From NCBI GenBank assembly GCA_052387675.1, contig JBQTIY010000006.1, forward strand, positions 62,001-126,000: a DNA stretch of 64,000 nt, in the 5' to 3' direction. Below, piece after piece: positions 1-9,329 of the stretch. Every line of letters starts with the position of its first letter. Positions within the stretch are counted from its first letter, which is position 1. The notes below the pieces were generated by a model that was given only the letters and a program-made list of their open reading frames with translations, did not search any database and was not told the DNA's origin. Source of the DNA: JBQTIY01 sp052387675 (GTDB lineage Bacteria; Planctomycetota; B15-G4). The position numbers and the translations under genes are program-made.

Positions 1-1580
1 CGCCGGACGGCGAGCCCTTTGCGGGCGGCACCTACTTCCCGCCCCGTGCCGAAGAAGGCCAATTGGCGTTCCCCGATGTGCTCGACCGCATCCTGACAGC
101 CTGGACTTCGGATCGGGAGGCCGTGCTCAGTACGGCCAGCCAGGTCGGCCGCGTGCTGAGCAGCGATCACTTGCCGCCGGCCACGGCCCTCGATCCCGAG
201 CGTCTGCTGGGCGAGGCCACGACCTCGATCTTTGCCTCGCTGGACACTGAGCAGGGCGGCACGCATGGCGCGCCCAAGTTTCCGCCGTCGCTGGCGCTGC
301 GCTTTCTGTTGCGCCGGCATGTCCGTCAGGGAGCTGACGTGTTGCCGAGCGTGGGCGTCTCGCTGGACGCCATGGCCACCGGCGGCCTACGCGACCACAT
401 CGGCGGCGGCTTTCACCGCTACACCGTGGATGCCGAGTGGCGCCTGCCGCATTTCGAGAAGATGCTCGATGACAACGCGCTGCTGCTCCTGACCTACGCC
501 GAGGCCGGGCAGCTCGCCGGCGTCGAGCGCTGGGGCGACGAGGCTCGCGCGATCTTCGACTTCCTGCAGCGCGAACTGCGCACGGACGCCGGCCTCTATG
601 CCTGCGCGCTCGATGCCGACAGCCGCACGCCGGAAGACCCGCAGGGCCCGGGCCAGGAGGGGCGCTTCTACACTTGGACCCGCGACGAGATCCAAACGGC
701 GCTGGGCGCGGCCGATGCCGTGCGCTTCGGTGCGATCTACGCCTCGACGGAGGAAGCCCTCGACCTGACCGATGGCCGGCTGGTCTTGCAGCCGCGCGCG
801 ATCCTCGACAGCTTTGCGCCGCCTGGCTCGCTGGAGCGCACTTCCTTCCTGAACTGGCAGGCCCAGATGCTGTCGACGCTGCGTGCAACTCGCGCGCAGC
901 GCCCGCGGCCGGCACGAGACGACCAGTGCAAACTGGGCAGCAACGGTCTGCTGCTCTCGGCGCTGTGCCGTGCTGGCGGACTGCTCGGCAACGAGGAGTT
1001 CCTCGCAGCGGCGCGCAACCTCGTCGCGGCGCTGCGCACAGCGCCGGGTTTCCAGCCGCAGAGCCTGCCGCATCTTTGGATCGACGGGGCCGCTGTGGGC
1101 AAGGCCACGCTCTTCGATCATGCAGCTCTGGGCCTGGGCTTGCTCGACGCCGCCGCGGCTTTGAACGAACCGGCCCTGCTCGTGGAGGCCGCCGCCGTGA
1201 CGCGGCAGCTCATCGTCCGCTTCGCTCACGAGGACGGCAGCTTCTACGACACGGACGGAGAGGACGCTTTGCTCCCGGGGCGCGGGCGCGAGATCCAGGA
1301 CGGGGCCGTGGCTTCTGGCTCCAGCCTCACCCTGGAACTCCTGCTACGTCTGGCGCCGCTCGACCCGAGCGGCCGGATCGGCGGCCTCGCCGAGAACGCG
1401 CTGGCCCGGCTGGGCCCGCTCAGCGAACTGGGTCCCGTGGCCTTCATCTCACTGCTGTCGGCTCTGGATCTGGCGCAGGGCCCGCTGACCGACTCGCGCC
1501 TGGATTTCCCGGCCCTGGAGGCCGCCAAACTGCCCGAGGCGGTGCTGAACCAAGTGCAGGCGCGCCTGGGCGCCGACTGA
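1..1580 (+). CDS. DUF255/YyaL-type thioredoxin-like protein, 3' part (5' end outside window)
   Basis: The reading frame is already open at position 3, and the first visible residues include the family motif GGTYFP, so the gene starts upstream of the window. About 525 residues are visible and end with a TGA. The family (bacterial YyaL, eukaryotic SPATA20) has an N-terminal thioredoxin-like domain followed by an alpha/alpha glycosidase-like toroid. The toroid motifs GGGFHRY and HFEKML are seen here, while most of the thioredoxin part is missing. Full members are roughly 650-700 aa, so 120-170 residues lie outside. Biochemical function is not established for the family. The next gene starts 36 nt downstream on the same strand. 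Confidence 0.85.
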   Translation, partial: PDGEPFAGGTYFPPRAEEGQLAFPDVLDRILTAWTSDREAVLSTASQVGRVLSSDHLPPATALDPERLLGEATTSIFASLDTEQGGTHGAPKFPPSLALRFLLRRHVRQGADVLPSVGVSLDAMATGGLRDHIGGGFHRYTVDAEWRLPHFEKMLDDNALLLLTYAEAGQLAGVERWGDEARAIFDFLQRELRTDAGLYACALDADSRTPEDPQGPGQEGRFYTWTRDEIQTALGAADAVRFGAIYASTEEALDLTDGRLVLQPRAILDSFAPPGSLERTSFLNWQAQMLSTLRATRAQRPRPARDDQCKLGSNGLLLSALCRAGGLLGNEEFLAAARNLVAALRTAPGFQPQSLPHLWIDGAAVGKATLFDHAALGLGLLDAAAALNEPALLVEAAAVTRQLIVRFAHEDGSFYDTDGEDALLPGRGREIQDGAVASGSSLTLELLLRLAPLDPSGRIGGLAENALARLGPLSELGPVAFISLLSALDLAQGPLTDSRLDFPALEAAKLPEAVLNQVQARLGAD

Positions 1581-1616
1581 GCGACGCGATTCGGGAAGCT
1601 CGCGTAGACTCCCGCG

Positions 1617-4600
1617 ATGCACAGCCCGCAGACCGCGTCCTTGGCTTCGACCCGCACCCCGCCACGACTGAGCCGCCCCCGGCTCCTTCGTCCCGTGCTC
1701 GCGCTGTTTTGCGCGGCGCTCTGTTCCGGCGTCGCCGCCGCTCAGTCCTGGAACCTGCCCGGGCACTTCGAGGCGGTCTCGTTGCCGGGCACTTTCAACG
1801 TGCCGGTCGGCATCACCTTCGCTCCCGACGGGCGCATCTTTCTCATCGAGAAGCCAGGCACCGTGCGCGTACTGAGCGATGCCGGCGTGCAGCAGCCGGC
1901 GGTCTTTCTGGACCTGGTGGCCGAAGTGAACAACGACTGGGACCGCGGCCTGCTCGCGCTCGCGCTACACCCCGGCTGGGTGGCCGATGGCGGCAGCAGC
2001 TCCTGGGTTTATCTGCTCTACACTGTCTCGCCCGTACCGCCCAACGACAACGGCTTCAATCAGAACCAGCAGTACTCGTTCTCGCGGCTCACGCGTTACC
2101 GCGCGATCACGTCCGGCAGCAGCGTGGTGGCCGACCTCTCCAGCCGCCAGGTGTTGCTTGGCAATCAGCTCGCCGACGGCAGCGTGCCGGACGGCATCGC
2201 CAGTCTGCACAACAGCCACAGCAATGGCTCGCTGCGCTTCGGCACTGATGGCTCGCTGCTGCTCGCCACCGGCGACGGAGCCCATTACGACTTTCAGGAC
2301 AACGGCGGCTCCGATAACGCCGGCTTCGACACCTTCACGCACCCCACCACGCTCAAGAAAGGCCCCACGCCCAAGGTGCAGGACGCCGGAGCCTTCCGCA
2401 GCCAGGACCTGCGCAGCCTAGCCGGCAAAGTCTTGCGCCTCGATCCACAGACCGGCCTCGGCTATCCCAGCAATCCCTTTTACGACGGCAACGCAGCCAG
2501 CCTGCGCTCGCGCGTCTGGGCGCTGGGCCTGCGCAACCCCTTCCGCATGCAGATCCTGGCCGGCACGGGCAGCACCAATCCCACGCTTGGCCAGCCCGGC
2601 GTTATCGCGGTCGGAGATGTGGGCTGGAACGTCTGGGAGGAACTCAACATCGCCGCGCAGGGCGGCGCGAACTTCGGCTGGCCCTGCTTCGAGGGCGTGC
2701 CGACGCAGGGCAACTACCAGAACTACAACCCCGCTGATCCCGACAAGGTGGACTGCTTCTCGCCCGTGACGGGCACGCTCACGCCCCCGCGCGCCGCGTG
2801 GCACCACAGCAGCAACGCCCAACTCTTCCCGCCGGGCATTCACTTTGGAGTCAACGGCCAGCCGCAAGCCGGCTTTCGGGGCAACTGCGCCATCGGCGGG
2901 CCGCTCTACACCGGCCGTGAGTACCCGCCTGAGTATCTGGGGCGTCTCTTCTTCGCCGATTACGGCCAGGGTTGGATTCGCTGCGCGCAGTTGGATGGCG
3001 CCTTCGGAGTGCAGTCGCTGCACGACTTCGCCACGAGCGTCGGCGCCGTGGTGGACCTTGAGGCGCACCCGCTCAGCGGCGATCTCTACGCCGTCAGCTT
3101 GACGACGAGCGGCATTGTGCACATCCGCTACGGTGCGAATCTCACGCCGCTCGCCGTGGCCACCGCCAACCCGGTGCTCGGCCCGGCGCCGCTCGTGGTC
3201 AGCTTCACCGGCAGCGGCAGCAGCGATCCCGATGGCGACGCGCTGAGCTACTCCTGGGACTTCGGCGACGGTTCGCCGCTCGGCACGAGCCCGAACCCCG
3301 TGCATGTCTATGCGCAGGACGGGCTCTACACCGCCCGGCTGAGCGTCGAGGATCCCTTCGGCCTGCTTTCGATCGATGAGGTGCTGGTGGCCGTCGGCAA
3401 TGGGCCGCCCACCGCCGCCATCCTCTCACCGGCCATGGCACAGACCTTTCAGAGCCCCACCACGATTCAGCTGCAGGGCGGCGGCAGCGATCCCGAAGGC
3501 CTGCCGCTGAGCTTCGCCTGGAACATCGACCTCTATCACTCCACGCACAGCCATCCGGGCAGTTTTCAGGTGAGCGGCGCGAGCGCCGCCTTTCCCATCT
3601 CCCTCAGCCCCGAGGATGCCGAGCTGCTCTATTACCGTGTGCAGCTCACCGTGACCGACGCGGGCGGCCTCACCGACAGCGCCCACGTTTGGATTTATCC
3701 GCAGGCCAATCAGCGTGATGTGGCCGGCACCGCGCTGCCCATCGCACGGATGCAAGAGCTGTCGCCGCCCAATCCCACCGGCGGCGGCAATCAGGACATC
3801 GAAGTCGTGCGCGATGCCATCTCTCCGGCTGTGGGCAGCGGCAACAGCCTGCAGCAGTACGACACCTACCACGGCGGCCAGCAAGGCACTGACGACTGGA
3901 TCGGCTATGCGCTGGCCACGCCGCCCGGCCCGGAGTTCCGCTTCGTCCGCCTCGTCTTCCAAGAGGGCAAGCACTTCGTGGACGGCGGCTGGTGGGAAGA
4001 CCTGCGCGTCGAAGTTCGCCAGGCCGGACTCTGGAACCAGGTGCCGCTCGTTTCGATGACACCCGCCTATCCCTTCGCGTTGGCCGCGCAGTCCTTCTTC
4101 GACGGACAGAATTACCAGAGCTACGAGCTGCTCTTCGAGCCGGTGCACGGCGACGCGATCCGGCTGCGCGGCAATCCTGGCGGCACGGCCAGCTTCGTAT
4201 CGGTCGGCGAGTTGCGCGCCTTCGGCATCGAGGCCCTGGCCGAGTCTGCGCACGACGATCTCACCGACGACGGCACGATCATCGCCAAGCTGTTCAGCCT
4301 CTCGCCGCCCGTGCCGCAGGGCGGCGGCAATCCCGACCCCGAGACGATCCGCAACGGCACGCAGCCGGCCGTCGGCACGCAGAGTTACCACGCGCAGTTC
4401 GACACCTTCCACAACGGCGCGCAAGGCAACGAGGACTGGATCGGTTACGAGTTTGGTTCACCGCGCACCTTCTCGCGGGTGGTCTTCCAGGAAGGCCGCA
4501 ACAATTTGGACAGCGGTGCCTTCCTGAGCCTGGGCGTGCAGGTGCGGACGGGTGCGGGGCATGGCGCGACCTGGGCGCCCGTCACGGGCCTCACGAGCAG

Positions 4601-5141
4601 CCCTGCCTATGACGGCCTTGACGGCGTGCACTACGAGACTTTCACGCTCGACTTCGCTCCGGTCGCCGGCCACGCCGTGCGCATCGTGGGCCCGCCGGCC
4701 GGCGGCAGCAAGTTCATCAGCGTGGGAGAGCTGCGCGTCTACACGCCCAAGCTCGCACCCGGCTGCGGTTTCCAGGCCTACGGCGAGGCCCAGGGCAGCA
4801 ACACGCTCGACCTGCACTCCGAGACGCCGCCCATTCCAGGCTTCCCCGTGGAACTCCACGCGACCGGGGCCGCGCCGGGATCGCTCGGTTATCTGGCGCT
4901 CTCCCTGGGCGAGGCGCAGCTGCCGCTCGCGGGCGGCACGCTGCTCCTCGATCCGGCCAGCCTCCTGCTCATCGGCGTGTCCTACGACGCCGCCGGAGAG
5001 TTCGAACTGGGGGCCACACTGCCGGCCGATCCCAGCCTGGTGGGCGCGAGCGTCTGGCTGCAGGCCTTCGCCTTCGCGCAGCCGCTCCCCTATCCGACGC
5101 GGCTCTCCACCGGCCTCAAGATGACGCTCTGCGAACCCTAG
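1617..5141 (+). CDS. Secreted sorbosone-dehydrogenase-like propeller with PKD and two discoidin-like domains
   Basis: 1174 aa. An N-terminal signal peptide with predicted cleavage near residue 42 (after an Ala-rich stretch) indicates export. Residues about 45-505 match the PQQ-dependent glucose/sorbosone dehydrogenase propeller family (motifs ALGLRNPFR, GDVGWN, WEELN). A PKD domain follows at about 508-598 (WDFGDGS), then an Ig-like segment. Two tandem, mutually similar discoidin/F5-8C-like domains lie at about 708-870 and 887-1045, each opening with a LSPP motif and carrying DWIGY. The last 120 residues resemble the C-terminus of the secreted protein at 37881-38777. Likely role: extracellular carbohydrate binding and oxidation. 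Substrate and cofactor use are not shown by the sequence. No clear Shine-Dalgarno precedes the ATG. Confidence 0.85.
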   Translation: MHSPQTASLASTRTPPRLSRPRLLRPVLALFCAALCSGVAAAQSWNLPGHFEAVSLPGTFNVPVGITFAPDGRIFLIEKPGTVRVLSDAGVQQPAVFLDLVAEVNNDWDRGLLALALHPGWVADGGSSSWVYLLYTVSPVPPNDNGFNQNQQYSFSRLTRYRAITSGSSVVADLSSRQVLLGNQLADGSVPDGIASLHNSHSNGSLRFGTDGSLLLATGDGAHYDFQDNGGSDNAGFDTFTHPTTLKKGPTPKVQDAGAFRSQDLRSLAGKVLRLDPQTGLGYPSNPFYDGNAASLRSRVWALGLRNPFRMQILAGTGSTNPTLGQPGVIAVGDVGWNVWEELNIAAQGGANFGWPCFEGVPTQGNYQNYNPADPDKVDCFSPVTGTLTPPRAAWHHSSNAQLFPPGIHFGVNGQPQAGFRGNCAIGGPLYTGREYPPEYLGRLFFADYGQGWIRCAQLDGAFGVQSLHDFATSVGAVVDLEAHPLSGDLYAVSLTTSGIVHIRYGANLTPLAVATANPVLGPAPLVVSFTGSGSSDPDGDALSYSWDFGDGSPLGTSPNPVHVYAQDGLYTARLSVEDPFGLLSIDEVLVAVGNGPPTAAILSPAMAQTFQSPTTIQLQGGGSDPEGLPLSFAWNIDLYHSTHSHPGSFQVSGASAAFPISLSPEDAELLYYRVQLTVTDAGGLTDSAHVWIYPQANQRDVAGTALPIARMQELSPPNPTGGGNQDIEVVRDAISPAVGSGNSLQQYDTYHGGQQGTDDWIGYALATPPGPEFRFVRLVFQEGKHFVDGGWWEDLRVEVRQAGLWNQVPLVSMTPAYPFALAAQSFFDGQNYQSYELLFEPVHGDAIRLRGNPGGTASFVSVGELRAFGIEALAESAHDDLTDDGTIIAKLFSLSPPVPQGGGNPDPETIRNGTQPAVGTQSYHAQFDTFHNGAQGNEDWIGYEFGSPRTFSRVVFQEGRNNLDSGAFLSLGVQVRTGAGHGATWAPVTGLTSSPAYDGLDGVHYETFTLDFAPVAGHAVRIVGPPAGGSKFISVGELRVYTPKLAPGCGFQAYGEAQGSNTLDLHSETPPIPGFPVELHATGAAPGSLGYLALSLGEAQLPLAGGTLLLDPASLLLIGVSYDAAGEFELGATLPADPSLVGASVWLQAFAFAQPLPYPTRLSTGLKMTLCEP

Positions 5142-5195
5142 AGACGCAGCGCACGCCGCACGCATCGCGGCGGGGTCGCGCACCGCGCGCGGAGT

Positions 5196-5271
5196 TGGTG
5201 GGGGCGCTGGGGTTCGAACCCAGGACTCGCGGCTTAAAAGGCCGCTACTCTACCAACTGAGTTACGCCCCC
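5196..5271 (-). tRNA. tRNA-Lys(UUU)
   Basis: Reading the minus strand gives a complete cloverleaf. The 7-bp acceptor stem GGGGGCG/CGCCCCC is perfect, the D arm has an ACUC/GAGU stem, and the anticodon stem is GCGGC/GCCGC with loop CUUUUAA (anticodon UUU). The T arm CUGGG/CCCAG encloses UUCGAAC, the discriminator is A, and CCA is encoded. It lies 32 nt downstream of frr on the same strand, so it may be co-transcribed with it. Confidence 0.95.
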
Positions 5272-5303
5272 GCGGATCTTGCTGCGCGTTCAGGTGGCCG
5301 CGC

Positions 5304-5864
5304 TTAAGTGGCCTGGATCTCCTTGATGCGGGCCTCGACGATCTTGTCGATCTCGGCCTCCATGTCCTTGGTCAGCTTTTGGATGCCGTCCTTGGCGGCG
5401 CGCTCATCGTCTTCGGTCATGGTGCCTGCCTTGAGCGCCGTCTCGGCGGCCTTGTTCTGGTCGCGCCGGATGTTGCGCACGGTGACGCGCGCGTGCTCAG
5501 CCAAATCCTTGACGCGATGCGTCAGTTTGTCGCGCTGCTCCTGGCTCATCATGGGCACCGGCAAGCGCACGACCTTGCCGTCGCTCGAAGGCGTGATGCC
5601 GATATCGGAACGCAGGATGGCCTTCTCGATCGAGGCGCACAGCGAGGGGTCGAAGGGCTTGACCACGAGCGTGCGTGCATCGGGCACGGAGATCGCGGCG
5701 AGCTGATTGAGCGGCATCGGACTGCCGTAGGCATCCACGCGAATGTTTTCAATCAGCGCCGGCGTCGGCCGGCCGGTGCGCAGGCCGCGCAACCCGTCCT
5801 GGAAGAAGTCCACACCCTTCTTCATCTTCTCGCGCGTCTCGCGGATCATCGGGGAATCGGACAT
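5304..5864 (-). CDS. frr: Ribosome recycling factor
   Basis: 186 aa, the usual length (E. coli 185). RRF works with EF-G in the cytoplasm to split post-termination ribosomes. The start is the ATG at 5864 giving MSDSPMIRE; a GGAG lies about 9 nt upstream, and longer in-frame extensions have no family similarity. Conserved features include the GLRTGR segment, KPFDPS and the C-terminal helix ending in ARIKEIQAT. It is the last protein gene of the rpsB-tsf-pyrH-frr run, with 80 nt separating it from pyrH. Confidence 0.97.
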   Translation of the reverse strand: MSDSPMIRETREKMKKGVDFFQDGLRGLRTGRPTPALIENIRVDAYGSPMPLNQLAAISVPDARTLVVKPFDPSLCASIEKAILRSDIGITPSSDGKVVRLPVPMMSQEQRDKLTHRVKDLAEHARVTVRNIRRDQNKAAETALKAGTMTEDDERAAKDGIQKLTKDMEAEIDKIVEARIKEIQAT

Positions 5865-5944
5865 AGGGCAATCTCCAGTGGCAGGTGCAACGGAACCAGG
5901 CGCAGCGGCGATTGTCCGCGCGCGGAGGCGCGGAACCAGCCCGC

Positions 5945-6661
5945 TCAGGACTCGGCGTGCACTAGGGTGCCGATGTCCTCGCCGGCGACCGCGCGTTTGA
6001 GGTTGCCCGGCGTCCGCACGTCGAAGACGCGGATTGGCAGGTGGTTGTCCATGCACATGGTGATCGCCGTGAGGTCCATGACCTTCAGGCGCCGCTCGAT
6101 GACCTCGGCATAGGTCAGTTTCGGCAGGCGGCGGGCGGCGGGGTTCTTCTCGGGATCGCTGTCGTAGACACCGTCCACGCGCGTGGCCTTGAGCATGACG
6201 TCGCAGCCCAGTTCCGAGGCGCGCAGCGCGGCCGTGGTGTCGGTGGTGAAGAAAGGATTGCCGGTGCCGCCGGCCAGCACGACCACGCGGCCCTTCTCCT
6301 GATGGCGGATGGCGCGCCGCCGGATGAAGGGTTCGCAGATCTGATGCGCCGCCACGGCTGACATGAGCCGAGCCGCGCAGCCGTTGCGCTCCAAGCCGTC
6401 CATGAGCGCCAGGCCATTGATCATGGTGGCCAGCATGCCCATCTGGTCGGCGGTGGCGCGGACCGTGATCGTGTCAGCCACATCCGTGCCGCGCAGGATG
6501 TTCCCGCCGCCCACCACGACGGCCAGCCGCACGCCCGAAGCCGAAACTGCGGCAATCTGCTGAGCGATGAGGTCGATCGCGCCCTTGTCCAGAGCACGCC
6601 CGCCACGCGGCCCGCCCAGGGCCTCCCCGCTCAGCTTGAGCAGGACGGAGCCGTAGCCCAC
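5945..6661 (-). CDS. pyrH: UMP kinase
   Basis: 238 aa. It phosphorylates UMP to UDP with ATP in pyrimidine nucleotide synthesis and belongs to the amino-acid-kinase fold. The family opening LKLSGEALGG is present, as are GGGN and DTTAALRA. The start is taken as the GTG at 6661, 4 nt after the tsf stop, because it puts the conserved beta strand near the N-terminus as in other PyrH proteins; an ATG-initiated longer form would run back into tsf. It follows the common bacterial order rpsB-tsf-pyrH-frr. Confidence 0.96.
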   Translation of the reverse strand: MGYGSVLLKLSGEALGGPRGGRALDKGAIDLIAQQIAAVSASGVRLAVVVGGGNILRGTDVADTITVRATADQMGMLATMINGLALMDGLERNGCAARLMSAVAAHQICEPFIRRRAIRHQEKGRVVVLAGGTGNPFFTTDTTAALRASELGCDVMLKATRVDGVYDSDPEKNPAARRLPKLTYAEVIERRLKVMDLTAITMCMDNHLPIRVFDVRTPGNLKRAVAGEDIGTLVHAES

Positions 6662-6665
6662 GCGA

Positions 6666-7262
<597 letters not shown>

Positions 7263-7263
7263 A

Positions 7264-8133
7264 TCAGACTCCGCCTGCAGAGGCTGCCGAGGGGTCCGGC
7301 TCCGCGCCGCTCTCCGTGCCGACTGCCGCAGCGCCAACGCGCTCCGACAGACCGGAACTGGCGAGCATCTCGCGCGCCGTCTCGTAGCTGGCCTCACCCG
7401 CACCCACCGCGGACTCTGTGGCGCGCACGCCCAGGGCATCCTCAGGAGCGCGGCCCGAAGCGCGGAAGCGCTCCGCACCTTCGCCGATGGCATCGGTGAT
7501 CTTGCCGAGCAAGAGCGAAACCGAGCGGATGGAGTCGTCGTTGGCCGGGATCGAGATATCCACCAGCGCCGGATCGCAATCGGTGTCCAGAATGCCGACC
7601 ACCGGCACGCCCATGCGCTGGGCCTCGGCCACGGCGATGTGCTCGCGACGCGGATCGATGACCAGCAACGCACCCGGAATGCGATTCAGGGTGCGCAGAC
7701 CCGAGAGGTTCTTGCGGATGCGGCGCAGCTCACGGCCCACTTGCGACTGAGCCTTCTTGCTCATCGCCGCGAACTGACCGCTGGCCTCCTGGCCCTCGAT
7801 CTGCTCAAGACGGCCGAGCCGCGAGCGCACAGTCTTGAAGTTGGTGAGCGTGCCGCCCAGCCAGCGCTCGGAGACCCAAGGCATGCCCGCGCGCCCAGCC
7901 TCCTGCACGACGAGGGCCTGCATCTGGCGCTTGGTGCCGACGTAGACCACCTGCCGGCCCGTGCCCGCGACTTCCCGGAGGAAGTGACTGGCGGCGGCCA
8001 GACCGCGCACGGTGTGCACGAGGTTGATGATGTGGATGCGATTCCGCTTGCCGTGGATGAAGGGCTTCATCCGCGGATTCCAGGTGTGCGTGAGCGAGCC
8101 GAAATGCACGCCCGCGTCCAACAGGTCCTTCAT
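7264..8133 (-). CDS. rpsB: 30S ribosomal protein uS2
   Basis: 289 aa. uS2 binds the 30S subunit at the head-body junction. The start ATG at 8133 gives MKDLLDAGVHFG, the conserved uS2 opening; an upstream ATG in frame would add 26 unrelated residues. Motifs RWLGGTLTNF and DTDCDP are diagnostic. The C-terminal 60 residues form an acidic Ala/Ser-rich tail beyond the usual fold. The 218 nt between this start and the divergent cyclase gene at 8352 must hold the promoter of the rpsB-tsf-pyrH-frr run; I saw no clear consensus boxes. Confidence 0.96.
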   Translation of the reverse strand: MKDLLDAGVHFGSLTHTWNPRMKPFIHGKRNRIHIINLVHTVRGLAAASHFLREVAGTGRQVVYVGTKRQMQALVVQEAGRAGMPWVSERWLGGTLTNFKTVRSRLGRLEQIEGQEASGQFAAMSKKAQSQVGRELRRIRKNLSGLRTLNRIPGALLVIDPRREHIAVAEAQRMGVPVVGILDTDCDPALVDISIPANDDSIRSVSLLLGKITDAIGEGAERFRASGRAPEDALGVRATESAVGAGEASYETAREMLASSGLSERVGAAAVGTESGAEPDPSAASAGGV

Positions 8134-8351
8134 GGTCGATCCGGCAGCTCCGGCCAAAGCACACACCTCCGAGACGATTCGCGAACCCTGCCCCCGGTAT
8201 TGCGTTCCCAAGGGACAAGGGCCGCAGACCTTAGCAAAGCCGGGCGCGGGGCCACAACTGCATCGCCTCCGGGATGGACGATTCCACCCCCGTCGCGTAG
8301 CCTCCCGAGGCGGCTGCTCCTGGCGCTCGCGCCCCCACCGGACGGCTCCTC

Positions 8352-9329
8352 ATGCCCACGCCGACCGCCCCGCGGATTCTGCTGGCCCTGCACCGGGCCG
8401 GTGTCGGCGACCCGCTCCCGGCTGGCCTCCAGGCGGCGGGCTTCGCCGTGGAAGTCACCAGAAACATGGCTGAAACCTGGGTGTCGCTCCAGCGCCAACC
8501 GCCGGCGGCCGTCGTGCTGGCCCCGGCCCGACAGTCGGCCGTGAATGGGCCCGAACTGTCGAGTCTGGTCGCGCGCACCACCGGCGCGGCCGGCATCGCC
8601 CTGCTGCTGCTCACCGATCAGCCCGAAGCCCTGCGTCCGCGCTGGCCGGCCATCGACGACTTCCTGCCGACGGAGACCTCGGCCGAAGCGCTGGGGCGCC
8701 GAGTGCTCTTCGCGGTGGACCGGCGCCGGGCCCAACTCCGCGAGAAAACCGAGCACGCCCTGCTGGCGCGCCAAGCCACGACCGACTTTAAGACGGGCCT
8801 GCTCAACGACCGCGCCTTTGTGGAGCGCTGCCGCGTGGAAGCTTCGCGCGCGCGCCGGCAGGGACTCTCTGTGGCCGTGCTGGTCATCGACTTCGACCGC
8901 TTCAAGTCGCTCAACGACACGCATGGCCACGAGGCCGGCGATCGCGCTCTAGCCGCCTTCGGTCAGCTCCTGCGCAACTCTCTGCGCGACTTCGACAGCG
9001 CGGCGCGCGTGGGCGGCGATGAGTTTGCCGTCCTCCTGCCGGGCACGCGCCTGCCCACGGCCACCAGCATTGCCGAGCGCGTGCGGGCCGCGCTCGCGGA
9101 CCTGGCCCTGGAGCAGAACGGCGCGCGCCTGAAGCTCTCGATCTCGGTGGGTGTCTCCGACTGGGATCCCGAGCGCGGGCTCTCGCTCGAGGCCGTCGTG
9201 CGCGAGGCCGACGCCGCGCTGCTCGCCGCCAAGGGTGCAGGCGGCAATCGGGTCATGGCGCGCAGTGCATCGGCGGCGCAGGGCCTGGGCAAGGGTGCGC
9301 CACCCGCCGGCGACGCCGTCAGCGCGTAG
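8352..9329 (+). CDS. Diguanylate cyclase (GGDEF) with degenerate receiver-like N-terminus
   Basis: 325 aa, cytoplasmic, no membrane segment. The C-terminal half is a GGDEF domain with an intact active-site motif GGDEF at 221-225. An RxxD inhibitory site (R212-D215) sits the expected five residues upstream, so the product should make c-di-GMP and be feedback inhibited. Residues about 8-120 look like a response-regulator fold (strands RILLAL and AAVVLA) but lack the acidic pocket and a phosphoacceptor Asp at the usual place. Input may therefore be phosphorylation independent. The last 11 nt overlap the convergent ileS gene. Confidence 0.9.
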   Translation: MPTPTAPRILLALHRAGVGDPLPAGLQAAGFAVEVTRNMAETWVSLQRQPPAAVVLAPARQSAVNGPELSSLVARTTGAAGIALLLLTDQPEALRPRWPAIDDFLPTETSAEALGRRVLFAVDRRRAQLREKTEHALLARQATTDFKTGLLNDRAFVERCRVEASRARRQGLSVAVLVIDFDRFKSLNDTHGHEAGDRALAAFGQLLRNSLRDFDSAARVGGDEFAVLLPGTRLPTATSIAERVRAALADLALEQNGARLKLSISVGVSDWDPERGLSLEAVVREADAALLAAKGAGGNRVMARSASAAQGLGKGAPPAGDAVSA

